A DNA stretch of 64,000 nt from UBA4615 sp044368415 (GCA_044368415.1 JBIPLJ010000020.1:1-64000); one strand, 5' to 3'. Positions 8,289 through 17,642 are shown, counted from the first letter of the stretch. Program-made: numbers and translations. The notes: generated from the sequence alone by a model not told the origin.

Positions 8289-8522
8289 GGCACTGTAAAA
8301 GCGGAACGACAAGGACGCGGCAGGTTAGCAGGTACCGCGCAGGGCCGCGCCGCCTCCCGTCGGAGCCGGCGGCCGGAGCCGGTCTCCGGTCGGTACGGGC
8401 GAGCGACCGGTGAGCACGCCGCGGTGTGCGGATGCGTTGTGTCGTATCGGCGGTGCGATGCCGTGTCGCCTCCAACTGATGGATTGTCCGGATGCAGCCC
8501 GGGGCCCACACTGCGGCCTCTC

Positions 8523-9416
8523 ATGGCCTCCTCCCCCTGTTCTTCGCCTCGCGACCTCGCTGCGGTGCGCCGTCGCCTGCTCGCGGCGGGCGCCGGTCTT
8601 GCAGCCGTCGGACCCGGCCGGACCTCACACGCACTGATGGCCGGCATGCCGCCCGACACCCCCGTCGCCCGCGTCGATCCGAACCTCCCCGACTCGCAAT
8701 GGGCAGGCGTCGTGTGTGTCCGCAACGGCGGCGGTGTGTTCAGCGGTGCGCTGGTCCACCGCAGGCTGGTGCTCACCGCCGCCCACGTGGCGGGCGGCCA
8801 GGTCTCGGGAATATCGGTGCAAGTGAACGCAGGCGAGCCGCGGGTGCTAGGCGTGGCGCGGGTGCATGTGCACCCGGGCTGGAAGGGCTTCACCAAGCCC
8901 TTCGCCTTCGACGACGTCGCGCTGCTGGAGCTGGAGGTGCCTGTGCCCGAGGGCGTGCCGGTGTACGCCCCGTACCTGGGGCCGATGCCCCAGGGCACAC
9001 CCCTGAGCTTCGTGGGCTATGGCGCGAGCGGGCACGGCGATCGCCCGCCGAGCATCGGCGCGGATGCGTCGGTCAAGCGAGTCGGTGCCAACCGCGTGGA
9101 CCGTGTCGTGCCGCGCCCAGAGCTGCCCGAGGTGCCCGCGATCTTCCTCTACGACTTCGACGGGCCCGACCCGGCGAGCAATGCCTTCGGTGGCCTGTCG
9201 CTGGGCAACAGCGAGGAGACCTCCGCGGCGGGCGGCGACTCGGGCGCGCCGGCCTTCGAGCGCAGTACTGAGACACCGCGGATCGCCGGGGTGCTGGGGT
9301 TCGTGGCCGACTTAAACAAGCCGGGCACGCAGCACTCGACCTTCGGTGCGTCCGGCGGGGGGGCGCTGCTGTCGGGCGTTCAGGACTGGTTTCGGGCGAG
9401 AATCGCTGAAGTTTAA
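8523..9416 (+). CDS. Secreted trypsin-like serine protease
   Basis: A 297-residue protein with the chymotrypsin/trypsin (S1) fold. The triad is visible: His in VLTAAHVAG (about residue 89), Asp in FDDVALLELEVP (about 133), Ser in AAGGDSGAPAFE (about 241). The N-terminus (AAVRRRLLAAGAGLAAVGPG) has a twin arginine-like run before a short hydrophobic stretch, so export by Tat or Sec is likely; the mature enzyme would be periplasmic or secreted. The ATG at 8523 is the first one before this signal; the frame is open for hundreds of codons upstream, but that sequence is not protein-like. The natural substrate is unknown. The neighbours are surface genes. Confidence 0.88.
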   Translation: MASSPCSSPRDLAAVRRRLLAAGAGLAAVGPGRTSHALMAGMPPDTPVARVDPNLPDSQWAGVVCVRNGGGVFSGALVHRRLVLTAAHVAGGQVSGISVQVNAGEPRVLGVARVHVHPGWKGFTKPFAFDDVALLELEVPVPEGVPVYAPYLGPMPQGTPLSFVGYGASGHGDRPPSIGADASVKRVGANRVDRVVPRPELPEVPAIFLYDFDGPDPASNAFGGLSLGNSEETSAAGGDSGAPAFERSTETPRIAGVLGFVADLNKPGTQHSTFGASGGGALLSGVQDWFRARIAEV

Positions 9417-9473
9417 GGTTGGTTCAATAAAGCGACGCCGTTCAAGCGAGGCTGGGTCGGTCAAGGGGGAGCA

Positions 9474-10139
9474 GTGGAAGAAAGCTACTACGGGCACAAA
9501 CGCACTGACGTTGCTGCATTGGTTCCATCGATCGGGTCGACCGGCAGAATTCTCGAGATAGGTTGCGGTAAAGGTGAGTTTCGAACGAATTTTCCGCAAG
9601 CGTGCGAGTACTGGGGGGTCGAACCATCGGCCGAACCCGCCGAGGTTGCGAGAACGACTCTCTCGAGAGTGATCACTTCAACCTACGAGGGCGCGAGGGC
9701 AGAGATTCCTGACGGTCACTTCGATGTGATCGTGTGTAACGACGTGATCGAACACATGGTCAACCCATTCGATTTCTTGGTGGAAATCAAGGGGAAGTTG
9801 AAGGTCGGCGGGGTCATCGTCGGGTCGGTTCCCAACGTCCGCTACATAGGTAACCTGTTCGGCTTGTTGATCCGGAAGGACTGGGAATATGTCGACAGCG
9901 GTATTCTCGATAGAACGCATCTTCGCTTCTTCACGGAGAAGAGTCTCAGGCGGGCCCTATCTGACGGCGGATATGTCATTGAGGAAATCAAGGGTCTCAA
10001 CGGCATCTCTCCAGGGAGCAGGTCTCCCCTGAAGTACCTCGCGCAGTACGGTCTGGTGATGACACTTCGCCTCATCGCCGAAGATGCGCGCTACTTGCAG
10101 TTCGCGTTCAGGGTCAGGCCCGGATGTTCGCCCGCATGA
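9474..10139 (+). CDS. Class I SAM-dependent methyltransferase
   Basis: A 221-residue protein starting at GTG 9474 with a strong AAGGGGGAG ribosome binding site. SAM-binding motif I is LEIGCGKGEF (about residues 27-36). The acidic loop is at YWGVEPS, motif II at FDVIVCNDVIEHM (with the usual DVIEH), and a post-motif strand at GGVIVGSVPNVRY. The RTHLRFFTEKSLRRAL segment is typical of methyltransferases in polysaccharide loci, which modify sugars or carry out related steps. The substrate cannot be told from sequence. It ends 48 bp before the convergent glycosyltransferase gene. Confidence 0.87.
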   Translation: MEESYYGHKRTDVAALVPSIGSTGRILEIGCGKGEFRTNFPQACEYWGVEPSAEPAEVARTTLSRVITSTYEGARAEIPDGHFDVIVCNDVIEHMVNPFDFLVEIKGKLKVGGVIVGSVPNVRYIGNLFGLLIRKDWEYVDSGILDRTHLRFFTEKSLRRALSDGGYVIEEIKGLNGISPGSRSPLKYLAQYGLVMTLRLIAEDARYLQFAFRVRPGCSPA

Positions 10140-10187
10140 TCGAGTGGCCTGCCCGAGGCGGCGGCCGCACAGTCTCGCCCGGGCAGA

Positions 10188-11138
10188 TCACTCCACACCG
10201 CCTGTAGACGAGGACTTCGCCCCGCGAATCCTGCCCATCACCCACGCCTTCGGCGGTGCCCACCAGTTGCGCTTCAGCGTCGGCCAGAACTGCATGTGCC
10301 GGGTGTGTTCAACCCAACCGACGTTGACCATCCGCGGGTTGATGAAGATGCGCTTGCCGCGCGCGCGCAGCGCCGAGTGGAAGCTCAGGTGCTCGCAGAG
10401 CTCGCCGCCGTCGGGGGCGAGCCCGATGTAGCGCGAGTCGCCGATCGCCTCGCGCCGGTACACGGCCAGCCCGCCGAAGGCCGAGTCGACCTCGATGGGC
10501 GGTGTGTCCTCGGGAATGCAAAGGTGGCGCGAATGTACGGCGGCATAGAGCGCCCGCTCGGGCGACACGCCGCTCGACTTGAGGAACTCGTACTGGCGCC
10601 AGCAGTCGCCCTGCATCCAATCCGGATGGCGCAGTGCCCACAGGTCGTAGTACGGCGCGCGCTGATTCGCGGTGCAGACATCCCAGCCCTCAAAGTCCCA
10701 GCACGAGAGCAGCCCCTCGGGGGTGAGCAGGTCGTTGACGCCGTCCAGGTCGGCGACGACCAGCGTCTGCACGTCGCGGTAGCGCGGGTCCTCGGCGAGC
10801 CGGTCCAGGTAGCGGTTGCGGCAGTGCGCGATGCGGTCGGTACGAAGGGGCAGGGTGCTCCGCAGCTCGCCGAGCGACTCGAAGTCGAAGTCGGGCCGCT
10901 CTCGGCGCAGGGCCTCGAGGCGCGCGACGGTGTCGTCGGAGCTGTCGCTCTCGATGACCAGCCACTGCACACGTTCGAAGCCGGCCAGGGCTGCGGAGAC
11001 GCGCTCGACGGCGCCACGGATCGCACCGCCGCAGTTGCGCGCAAGGCCGACGGCCAGGACCGGGCCGGAATGGCGGGCCCGGGGGGCGGTGGCTGCCGAG
11101 TGCATGGCCGCGGAGCCGAGCGGAACCGGAGCAGTCAT
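10188..11138 (-). CDS. Glycosyltransferase, GT-A type, resembling the CAP59 mannosyltransferase group
   Basis: A 316-residue cytoplasmic protein with GT-A features. It shows a start of the nucleotide-binding fold at VLAVGLARNCGGAIRGAVERV, an acidic WLVIESDSSDDTVARL segment, RIAHCRNRYLDRL, and a DxD-like metal site in TLVVADLDGVND. Later motifs include DSAFGGLAVYRREAI, GGELCEHLSFH and NPRMVNVGWVEHTRH. The RIAHCRN / VVADLDG pattern recalls the fungal capsule-associated CAP59/CMT1 mannosyltransferases (GT69), which also occur in bacteria. This family assignment is tentative; GT2-like is the alternative. It stands alone on its strand, convergent with the methyltransferase gene. Confidence 0.7.
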   Translation of the reverse strand: MTAPVPLGSAAMHSAATAPRARHSGPVLAVGLARNCGGAIRGAVERVSAALAGFERVQWLVIESDSSDDTVARLEALRRERPDFDFESLGELRSTLPLRTDRIAHCRNRYLDRLAEDPRYRDVQTLVVADLDGVNDLLTPEGLLSCWDFEGWDVCTANQRAPYYDLWALRHPDWMQGDCWRQYEFLKSSGVSPERALYAAVHSRHLCIPEDTPPIEVDSAFGGLAVYRREAIGDSRYIGLAPDGGELCEHLSFHSALRARGKRIFINPRMVNVGWVEHTRHMQFWPTLKRNWWAPPKAWVMGRIRGAKSSSTGGVE

Positions 11139-11488
11139 CGAGTCGTGGAGGCAGCGTGCCGAGGGGCTCGCGCGGCGCGGGGCACCGGACGTCGCCGTAT
11201 CGGAGGCGCAAAAGTGAGCGTGAGCCGGAGCATAGCGCCTGCGGCGGATGGTGGAACGGGCGTCAGTGTGTCAGGCCGCCGGCAAAGGCCGGGTTCGGCG
11301 GGCGGAAACGACACGGGCCGCCCGAAGGCGGCCGTTCCGGATGGCAAGTACGGCGGGAAGGCTCAGCCCAACAGGTGTCACTGACGCGGGCATAGAGCGT
11401 TGCGCCACCGAGGCCGAGATTGATCACCCCCCGCTTAGGTGATCGAAACGGTGCCGGGTCGGCATGGCGCCGGCCGAAGTCCCCCGCC
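11139..11488 (-). other. Intergenic stretch after rpoH containing two hairpins
   Basis: No gene is seen in these 350 bases. Nearest rpoH there is a perfect 7-bp inverted repeat GATCACC-N9-GGTGATC (11422-11444). Further on is GGCCGCC-CGAA-GGCGGCC (11316-11333), a GNRA-like tetraloop hairpin followed on the minus strand by CGTGTCGTTT. Either may end the rpoH transcript. Neither has a strong U tract. Confidence 0.55.
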
Positions 11489-12385
11489 TCAGGCGAACTC
11501 CGCCAGCGCCCCCTTCATCGTCTTCATCGCCTTGACCTCGATCTGGCGGATGCGCTCGGCCGACACACCGAACTCCGCGGCCAGTTCGTGCAGGGTCATC
11601 GTGCCGCCCTCGTCCTCGTCCTTGAGCCAGCGGGCCTCGATGATCCGGCGGCTGCGGGCGTCGAGCGCGTCGAGCGCCTGGCGAATGCCCTCGCCGTGCA
11701 AGCGGTCGGTCTGGCGGGCCTCGAGCTGCTGGGTCGGCTCGGCGCTCGGCGCCTGCAGGTAGGCGATCGGGCCCCAGGCCTCGTCGCCGTCGTCGGGCGC
11801 CGGGTCGAGGACGATGTCGCCCCCGCCCATGCGGGTCTCCATCTCGACGACGTCCTGGCTGCGGACGTTCAACTCGCGGGCGATGGCCTCGACCGCGTCG
11901 GGGCTCAGTGTGTGCTGATCGGGCTTGTGCGAGCGCAGGTTGAAGAACAGCTTGCGCTGGGCCTTGGTGGTGGCCACCTTAACCAGCCGCCAGTTCTTCA
12001 GGATGTACTCGTGGATCTCGGCCTTGATCCAGTGCATGGCGAAGGACACCAGCCGCACGCCACGATCGGGGTCGAAGCGCTTGACGGCCTTCATCAGGCC
12101 GATGTTGCCTTCCTGGATCAGGTCGGCATGCGGCAGGCCGTAGCCGAGGTACTGCCGCGCGATCGAGACGACCAGACGTAGGTGCGACATCACCATCTGG
12201 CGGGCGCCTTCGAGGTCGCCGGTGTCGCGCAGGCGGCGGGCGAGGGAGACCTCCTCCTCGGCGGACAGCATCGGCAGTCGGTTGACGGCCGAGATGTACG
12301 CATCGATGTTGCCGACGGCCGGAACTGCCAGGCCGCCACCGAAGGCATGCGAGGGTGTCACCAAAGCGGTCGTGGGGCGGGTCAT
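11489..12385 (-). CDS. rpoH: RNA polymerase heat-shock sigma factor sigma-32
   Basis: A 298-residue sigma-70-family protein with the hallmark RpoH box QRKLFFNLR at residues 143-151, which distinguishes sigma-32 from other sigmas. Region 2 is DLIQEGNIGLMKAVKRFDPDRG with VSFAMHWIKAEIHEYIL. Region 4 is ARSRRIIEARWL followed by MTLHELAAEFGVSAERIRQIEVKAMKTMK. It directs RNA polymerase to chaperone and protease promoters after heat shock. The gene is monocistronic; the ATG at 12385 has a GGAAGGAAG ribosome binding site. A CIRCE element 44 bp upstream implies repression by HrcA, which is not encoded in this window. This connects the two main heat-shock circuits. Confidence 0.97.
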   Translation of the reverse strand: MTRPTTALVTPSHAFGGGLAVPAVGNIDAYISAVNRLPMLSAEEEVSLARRLRDTGDLEGARQMVMSHLRLVVSIARQYLGYGLPHADLIQEGNIGLMKAVKRFDPDRGVRLVSFAMHWIKAEIHEYILKNWRLVKVATTKAQRKLFFNLRSHKPDQHTLSPDAVEAIARELNVRSQDVVEMETRMGGGDIVLDPAPDDGDEAWGPIAYLQAPSAEPTQQLEARQTDRLHGEGIRQALDALDARSRRIIEARWLKDEDEGGTMTLHELAAEFGVSAERIRQIEVKAMKTMKGALAEFA

Positions 12386-12428
12386 CCGGTCTTCCTTCCA
12401 TGGGGCGACGCGCCCCGATCAAACGATG

Positions 12429-12455
12429 CTAGCACTCTGAGGTCGTGAGTGCTAA
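12429..12455 (-). promoter_or_regulatory. CIRCE element (HrcA operator) upstream of rpoH
   Basis: CTAGCACTC (12429-12437), nine bases, then GAGTGCTAA (12447-12455). This differs from the consensus TTAGCACTC-N9-GAGTGCTAA in one base of one arm. It is the binding site of the repressor HrcA, placed in the rpoH promoter region. Confidence 0.93.
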
Positions 12456-12585
12456 TCGATCCTGACAATCGGTCCCATCGAGCGCGTCAATTGCGGGCGG
12501 ATCAGGGTTCCACAAGCCCGGCTTGCGGAAAACCCGTGGAGTTTCAAGACTTTGACGCGTCCCGTCTGTGAGGCAGTTGGCGTGC

Positions 12586-13959
12586 CTAGCGTTCCCGCAT
12601 CCCCTGTCCGGCACGGTTCAGCGGCTTGAGCAGGTACTGGAGCACGGTCTTGTGGCCGGCGAGCATCTCCACGGTGGCGGTCATGCCGGGCAGGATTTGC
12701 AGGTCGCTGCCGTCGGGGGCACGCAGACCTGTGACGGGGGTGCGGATCAGCACCCGGTAGAAGGCGCCGGTCTCGTCGGGGTCGGGGGCGCCGGCGCCCG
12801 CGAGCGCGCCGCGGCGCTCGTCGCGCAGGGTGTCCGGGCTGATGAACTCGACGGTGCCCTCGAGGCCGCCGTAGACGGCGTAGTCGTAGGCCGAGAGCTT
12901 GACGACCGCTTTTTGGCCGGGTCGCAGGAACGCGACGTCGGCGGGCTTGACGAAGGCCTCGACCACCAGCGTGTCCTCGATGGGGACGATCTGCATCAGG
13001 TCCTGGCCCTGGGAGATGACGCCGCCGAGCGTGGTCACGCGGATGCTCTTGACCGTGCCCTTCATCGGCGAGCGCAGCTCGGTGCGCCGGTACGAGTCGG
13101 CGCGGGCGTTGGCGGTCTCGCGGGTCTGCGCGAGCTCGGCCTCGACCTTGTTGAGCTCGCCGGCGGCGTCCGCTCGGTAGCGGTTCTGGCGGTCGGCGAG
13201 CTGCAGCGCCAGGTCGTTACGCTGGCGCTTCAGGCGCAGCGCCTCGACCTCTGACACCAGGCCGCGCGCGACCAGCGGGTCGATGATCTCGATCTCGCGG
13301 TCGAGCAGTGCGATGCCGCGCTTGAGCGAATCCGCGCCTTCTTCGAGGGCCTTGCGCCGGGCGTTGAAGGTCTCGGTCTCGCGCCGGATGAGTGCAGGCA
13401 GGGCGCCGGCTTCGGACGGGAACTTCAGCGCCTCGCCGTAGGCCTCGGCGCGCAGCCGGGCGGCCTGCGCGGAGAGCGCGGCCACCTTGCCCTGCAGCTC
13501 GCGGTACAACGCCGAGGCCCGGGTGTCGTCCATGCGGATGAGCACCTGGCCGCGATCGACGCGGTCGCCCTCCTTGACCAGCAGCGCGGTGAGCACGCCG
13601 GGCTCGAGGCTTTGGATCACCTGCTCCTTGCTCGACGGGATCACCCGGCCGTTGCCTCGCGTGACCTCCTCGAGCTGGGCCTGCCAGGCCCACAGCAGGA
13701 AGCTGCCGACGACGGCGGCCATCAGCGAGACGGAGAGGAACGCGAGCCAGGGCCGGCGCGGCGGCGGTGGAGCGAGGCGCGGGGCGGCGAGTGAGACGGT
13801 GCGTCCGGGTGCCTCGGGCGCGGGGACGGGCTGTTCGCCGGACCCCGGCGGACCCGAAGGCAGATCGGCCGGACCCGGCGGCGGCCCGGGTGGGGGGGCC
13901 GGCGGCAGGCCCGGCGGCAGGCTCGGCGGGCCGGCGCCTTCCTGTTCAGCCCGGTACAC
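12586..13959 (-). CDS. Type I secretion membrane fusion protein (HlyD/LapC family)
   Basis: A 457-residue periplasmic adaptor. Residues 1-70 are an unusually proline-rich cytoplasmic tail; one transmembrane helix follows at 71-91 (WLAFLSVSLMAAVVGSFLLW). Then come the first lipoyl half (GRVIPSSKEQVIQSLEPGVL), a long coiled-coil hairpin (about 150-290), the second lipoyl half (ELRSPMKGTVKSIRVTTLGG) and the HlyD beta-barrel domain (EAFVKPADVAFLRPGQKAVVKLSAYDY and PGMTATVEM). It links the ABC exporter to TolC. The GTG start at 13959 overlaps the end of the exporter gene by 14 bases. It is the last gene of the secretion operon. Confidence 0.93.
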   Translation of the reverse strand: MYRAEQEGAGPPSLPPGLPPAPPPGPPPGPADLPSGPPGSGEQPVPAPEAPGRTVSLAAPRLAPPPPRRPWLAFLSVSLMAAVVGSFLLWAWQAQLEEVTRGNGRVIPSSKEQVIQSLEPGVLTALLVKEGDRVDRGQVLIRMDDTRASALYRELQGKVAALSAQAARLRAEAYGEALKFPSEAGALPALIRRETETFNARRKALEEGADSLKRGIALLDREIEIIDPLVARGLVSEVEALRLKRQRNDLALQLADRQNRYRADAAGELNKVEAELAQTRETANARADSYRRTELRSPMKGTVKSIRVTTLGGVISQGQDLMQIVPIEDTLVVEAFVKPADVAFLRPGQKAVVKLSAYDYAVYGGLEGTVEFISPDTLRDERRGALAGAGAPDPDETGAFYRVLIRTPVTGLRAPDGSDLQILPGMTATVEMLAGHKTVLQYLLKPLNRAGQGMRER

Positions 13960-16048
13960 GTGGCACCTCCCGGGCGTCGGTCACCGGCACGGTGATCCCG
14001 CGGGCGAGCTGCTCGAGGGCGGCGGCGCGCGGCGCGTCGAGCACGACGCGGCCGGCCTCGATGACGACGATGCGGTCGACCAGCTCGAGCGCCGCCGGCC
14101 GGTGGGTGGCCACCAGCAGCGTGCGGTCGCGCGCCCATTCGCCGATCGCGGTGATCACCTGCTTCTCGCTGTTCTGGTCGAGTCCGCTTGTGGGCTCGTC
14201 GAGCAGCACGATGCGAGGGTCGCGCATCAGCAGCCGTGCGAGCGCGACGAGCTGGCGCTGCCCGCCCGACAGGCCCGCGCCGTCCTCGCCGAGCTGCAGG
14301 TCCAGGCCGCGAGGATGGCGCGCGACCATGGTGTCGAGGCCGAGCGTGCGCAGTGCCCACATCAGGCGGGCGTCGTCGGGGCCGCGGTCGCTGCGTGCGA
14401 TCTCGAGGTTCTCGCGCAGCGTGCCGAGGAACAGGCGCGGCTGCTGCGGCACCAGGCCGACGACACCGCGCAGCTCGGCCGGGTCGAGCTGGCGGGCTTC
14501 GATGCCATCGACGCGGACCATACCGGCAGTGGGCGTGTACAGGCCCGCTGCGAGCCGAAGCAATGTGGACTTGCCGCTGCCGGTGCGCCCGAGGAGCGCG
14601 ACCTTCTCCCCGGCGCGCAGGGTGAGGTCGAAGCCGCGGAACAGCGTCGGGCAGTTGCGGTCGTGACTGAAGTCCACGGCCGAGAACGACAGGTCGCCGC
14701 GAGCCGCGACCAGCGCGAGGTAGCTGCGGTCGGGCTCGCGCTCGACCGGCCGGTCGATGAGCGCCTGCAGCCCCTCGAATGCGCTGCGCGCCTGCTGCAG
14801 CCGCAGCGCGAGCGAGGCCACCTGCCCGAGCGGGCCGATGGCGCGGCCCGAGAGGATCACCACGCCGATCAGCCCGCCCAGCGAGAGCTGGCCGGCGTGG
14901 ATCAGCGTCACGCCCCAGACGACAGTCACGATCGTGACGAGCTGGCTCACGGTCATCGTGAAGTTCACCACCAGCGCCGACAGGTTGCGCGAGCGCATCG
15001 AGGTGGCGGCCACCGCCTCGGTGTACCACTGCCAGCGCTGCTGGGCGAAGCGGTAGGCGTTGTTGACCTTGAGCGTCTCCAACCCCTCGACCGACTCGAC
15101 GGCCAGCCCCTGGCGCTGCGAGCCGTCCTTCATCGAGCTGCGGATGCTGCGCGCCAGCGGCCCCTGCACCGCGGCGCCGGCGAGAAGCACCAGCGCGATC
15201 GCGACCAGCGGTACGACGGCCAGGGGCGGTGCGATCATGAAGATCACCGCGAGGAAGAGCACGACGAAGGGCAGGTCGATCAGCGCGGTGAGCGTGGCCG
15301 AGGTCAGCACGTCGCGGATCGACTCGAAGTCGCGCAGGTTGCTGACGAAGGCGCCCGAGGACGCCGGCTTGGCCTCGAGGCGGATCGACAGCAGGCGCGC
15401 GAAGAGCCCCGAGGAGATCTCCAGGTCGGCGCGCTTGCCGGCCGAGTCGATCAGCCAGCCGCGCAGGGTGCGCGCGGCGAACTCGAAGGCCAGCGCCATC
15501 AAGGTGCCGACGGTCAGCACCCACAGGGTCTCGTAGGTGCGATTGGGCACGACCCGGTCGTAGACGTTCATCACGTACAGCGAGATCGCGATCGACAGCA
15601 CGTTGATCACGAGCGTGGCCAGCGCAACGTGCACATAGTGGCCCTTGAGCTTCCAGAGCACCTGCCAGAACCAGGCGCGCGCGCTGCGGATCGAGGGAAC
15701 GCCGGAGCGCATGTCGGCGCCGGGGACCACGGTCATGCGCAGACACCAGCCGGCCTGCATGCCGGCGAGCGCGGGGTCGCCGGTGTGCTCTGGGTCGGTG
15801 AGCAGCGTGAAGCGCCCGTCAGAGAGCGCGGCCAGAGCCGGCAGGTCGTCGCCGTGCAGGACGTCGGGGCGGCGCGACTCGCGCACGGCCTGCAGGCCGA
15901 AGCCGTCGAGGGCGCGCACCAGCGCGTCCCAATCGAGCGTGCCGTCGCGCGAGGCGACCATCTGTGACTGCAGCGCCGCCGCCGACACCGGCCGGCCCAG
16001 GCGGGCGGCCAGCGCGACCAGTGCGTCGAGGAGCGGCAGCGGGGTCAT
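13946..16048 (-). CDS. Type I secretion ABC exporter (LapB-like)
   Basis: A 700-residue half-transporter. Residues 1-130 form a C39-like domain that lacks the peptidase cysteine (GRPVSAAALQSQM in its place), as in exporters of large adhesins. Six transmembrane helices span about 140-440 (HVALATLVINVLSIAISLYV and others, with the NVYDRVVPN loop). The nucleotide-binding domain has Walker A GRTGSGKST (about 485), signature GLSGGQRQLVALAR, Walker B PRIVLLDEPTSGLD and the H-loop ATHRP. It drives ATP-dependent export of an unfolded substrate in one step through TolC. Its ATG overlaps the tolC stop (ATGA), so the operon is coupled. The obvious cargo is the adhesin encoded just upstream. Confidence 0.95.
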   Translation of the reverse strand: MTPLPLLDALVALAARLGRPVSAAALQSQMVASRDGTLDWDALVRALDGFGLQAVRESRRPDVLHGDDLPALAALSDGRFTLLTDPEHTGDPALAGMQAGWCLRMTVVPGADMRSGVPSIRSARAWFWQVLWKLKGHYVHVALATLVINVLSIAISLYVMNVYDRVVPNRTYETLWVLTVGTLMALAFEFAARTLRGWLIDSAGKRADLEISSGLFARLLSIRLEAKPASSGAFVSNLRDFESIRDVLTSATLTALIDLPFVVLFLAVIFMIAPPLAVVPLVAIALVLLAGAAVQGPLARSIRSSMKDGSQRQGLAVESVEGLETLKVNNAYRFAQQRWQWYTEAVAATSMRSRNLSALVVNFTMTVSQLVTIVTVVWGVTLIHAGQLSLGGLIGVVILSGRAIGPLGQVASLALRLQQARSAFEGLQALIDRPVEREPDRSYLALVAARGDLSFSAVDFSHDRNCPTLFRGFDLTLRAGEKVALLGRTGSGKSTLLRLAAGLYTPTAGMVRVDGIEARQLDPAELRGVVGLVPQQPRLFLGTLRENLEIARSDRGPDDARLMWALRTLGLDTMVARHPRGLDLQLGEDGAGLSGGQRQLVALARLLMRDPRIVLLDEPTSGLDQNSEKQVITAIGEWARDRTLLVATHRPAALELVDRIVVIEAGRVVLDAPRAAALEQLARGITVPVTDAREVPRVPG

Positions 16049-17490
16049 CGGGGTGTGCGCGGTTCGGGGCGCAGGGCCGGGTCGCCGGGGGGCGGGGCGG
16101 CCTCGGCGGGGCGCGACGGGGCCGGCGGCTGCAGCGCGGGGGGGGGCGAGGCGGCCGCGGCCGATCGGAAGGGCGGCACCGAGGCGGGCTCGGGCATCGG
16201 CACGTCGGGCAGCGCTGCGAAGGTGTTCTCGAAGCGCGGGGCGAAGGCGGCGGTGGTGTAGGCGATGCGGTAGCGTGCGAGCGCTTGGTCGACCTGCGTG
16301 GCGACCAGCGTTGCCTCGCCGTTCGACAGCTCCGCGTAGGCGGCGAGCAGGTCCAGCAGGTTACGGCGGCCGACGCGGAATTGCTCGTAGTAGATGGTTA
16401 CGAGTTCGGTGGCGAGCGTGACCTGGGTGCGCGACTGCACGATGCGCCGACCGGTGGAGGCGAAGTCGACGTCGGCCTGGCGGCGCCGCTCGGAGAGGGT
16501 CAGCTCGACGTCCTGCAGCGTGGCCTCGGCGCCGATGCGGGCGGCGACCGCACCCTGCTCGGCCGCCGTCAGCGAGGCGTCGAAGGCCGGCCACGACAGC
16601 ACCACCTGCGACAGCGGGTCGCGCCCGCCGGTGGCCTCGAAGTCCAGGCGCGGGCGGCGCTGCAAGCGCAGCGTGCGCGCGTTCGCCTCGGCCGCCGACA
16701 CGTCGCGGCGCGCGGCCTCGACCACCGGATGCTCCTGCGAGCCGATCGCCGCGGCCACCTCGGGCTGCAGCGCGGCAACTGCGGGCAGTGTCATCCGCGA
16801 GGTCTCGAGCGGCTGGGGATAGAAGCGGGCGAGTGCCTGGCGCGCGGCGCCGAGTTCGGCCAGCCGGTCCTCGAGCGTGCCGCGCACCGCCTGGAGCCGG
16901 GCCTGCGCCTGTACAAGGTCGAAGCGGCGGCCGACGTCAACGCGCACGATCTGCTCGAAGTCCTCGACCAGCCGAGCGTGCCGCTCCAGGTTGGCCTCCG
17001 AGACGCGTACCAGGCGGGCGGCGCGCAGGGTGCGCAGGTAAGCCTGCGCGGCGCCGAAGGCAACGTCGTCGCGGGTCGCCACCTCGCGGCTCTCGAGCGC
17101 GGCCACGCGCTGCGACTCGCGGTCGACCGAGGCCTCGATGGCGCCGCCAGCAAAGACGTTCACGCGGGCGCGCGGCAGCGGCGTGCTCTGTGCGGCGCCC
17201 GACACGCGGCCGAGCGCGCCGACGTCGAAGGTGGGGTAGTGGCCGGCGCGCGCGCCCTCGACGCGGGACTCGGCCGCGTTGCGGTTGGCCTGGGCGGCGC
17301 GGATGCTGGGGAAGTCGGTGACGGCGGCGCGGACGACTTCGTCGAGGGGGATGGCGTGGGCGGCGGGCGCGCATGGCAGCACCAGGACGGCGGCGACCCA
17401 CAGCGCTCCGACGCCGACCGGCCGCGTCACGCAGGCGCGCACCGATCCGGCGCGCCCGCCTGGTACCGTGAAGGGGTCGGGGTGAAGCAT
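16045..17490 (-). CDS. TolC-family outer membrane channel of the type I system (LapE-like)
   Basis: A 481-residue outer membrane efflux protein with a signal peptide (VGALWVAAVLVLPCAPAAHA), cleaved ahead of IPLDEVVRAAV. The two TolC repeats are visible: the first has PSIRAAQANRNAAESRVEGARAG and DVAFGAAQAYLRTLRAARLV; the second has HPVVEAARRDVSAAEANART, then TIYYEQFRVGRRNLLDLLAAYAEL, the classical C-terminal helix motif. The last 60 residues are a Pro/Ala tail. It forms the trimeric outer membrane exit for the exporter. The gene begins 171 bp after the adhesin gene and overlaps the exporter gene by four bases. Confidence 0.95.
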   Translation of the reverse strand: MLHPDPFTVPGGRAGSVRACVTRPVGVGALWVAAVLVLPCAPAAHAIPLDEVVRAAVTDFPSIRAAQANRNAAESRVEGARAGHYPTFDVGALGRVSGAAQSTPLPRARVNVFAGGAIEASVDRESQRVAALESREVATRDDVAFGAAQAYLRTLRAARLVRVSEANLERHARLVEDFEQIVRVDVGRRFDLVQAQARLQAVRGTLEDRLAELGAARQALARFYPQPLETSRMTLPAVAALQPEVAAAIGSQEHPVVEAARRDVSAAEANARTLRLQRRPRLDFEATGGRDPLSQVVLSWPAFDASLTAAEQGAVAARIGAEATLQDVELTLSERRRQADVDFASTGRRIVQSRTQVTLATELVTIYYEQFRVGRRNLLDLLAAYAELSNGEATLVATQVDQALARYRIAYTTAAFAPRFENTFAALPDVPMPEPASVPPFRSAAAASPPPALQPPAPSRPAEAAPPPGDPALRPEPRTPR

Positions 17491-17642
17491 GCGGACAGCA
17501 TAGTCGAATCGCCGGTCACGCCCGACCGCGGGCCGACGGACGTCCAGGCGGCGGGCGTCTGCTGTGGCGCGGTGCGCAGCGTGGTCGACATGGCCGCGAT
17601 CGGCCGGGCGCCGGTGCGATGCCGGCCCGACGTGGCCCGGGC

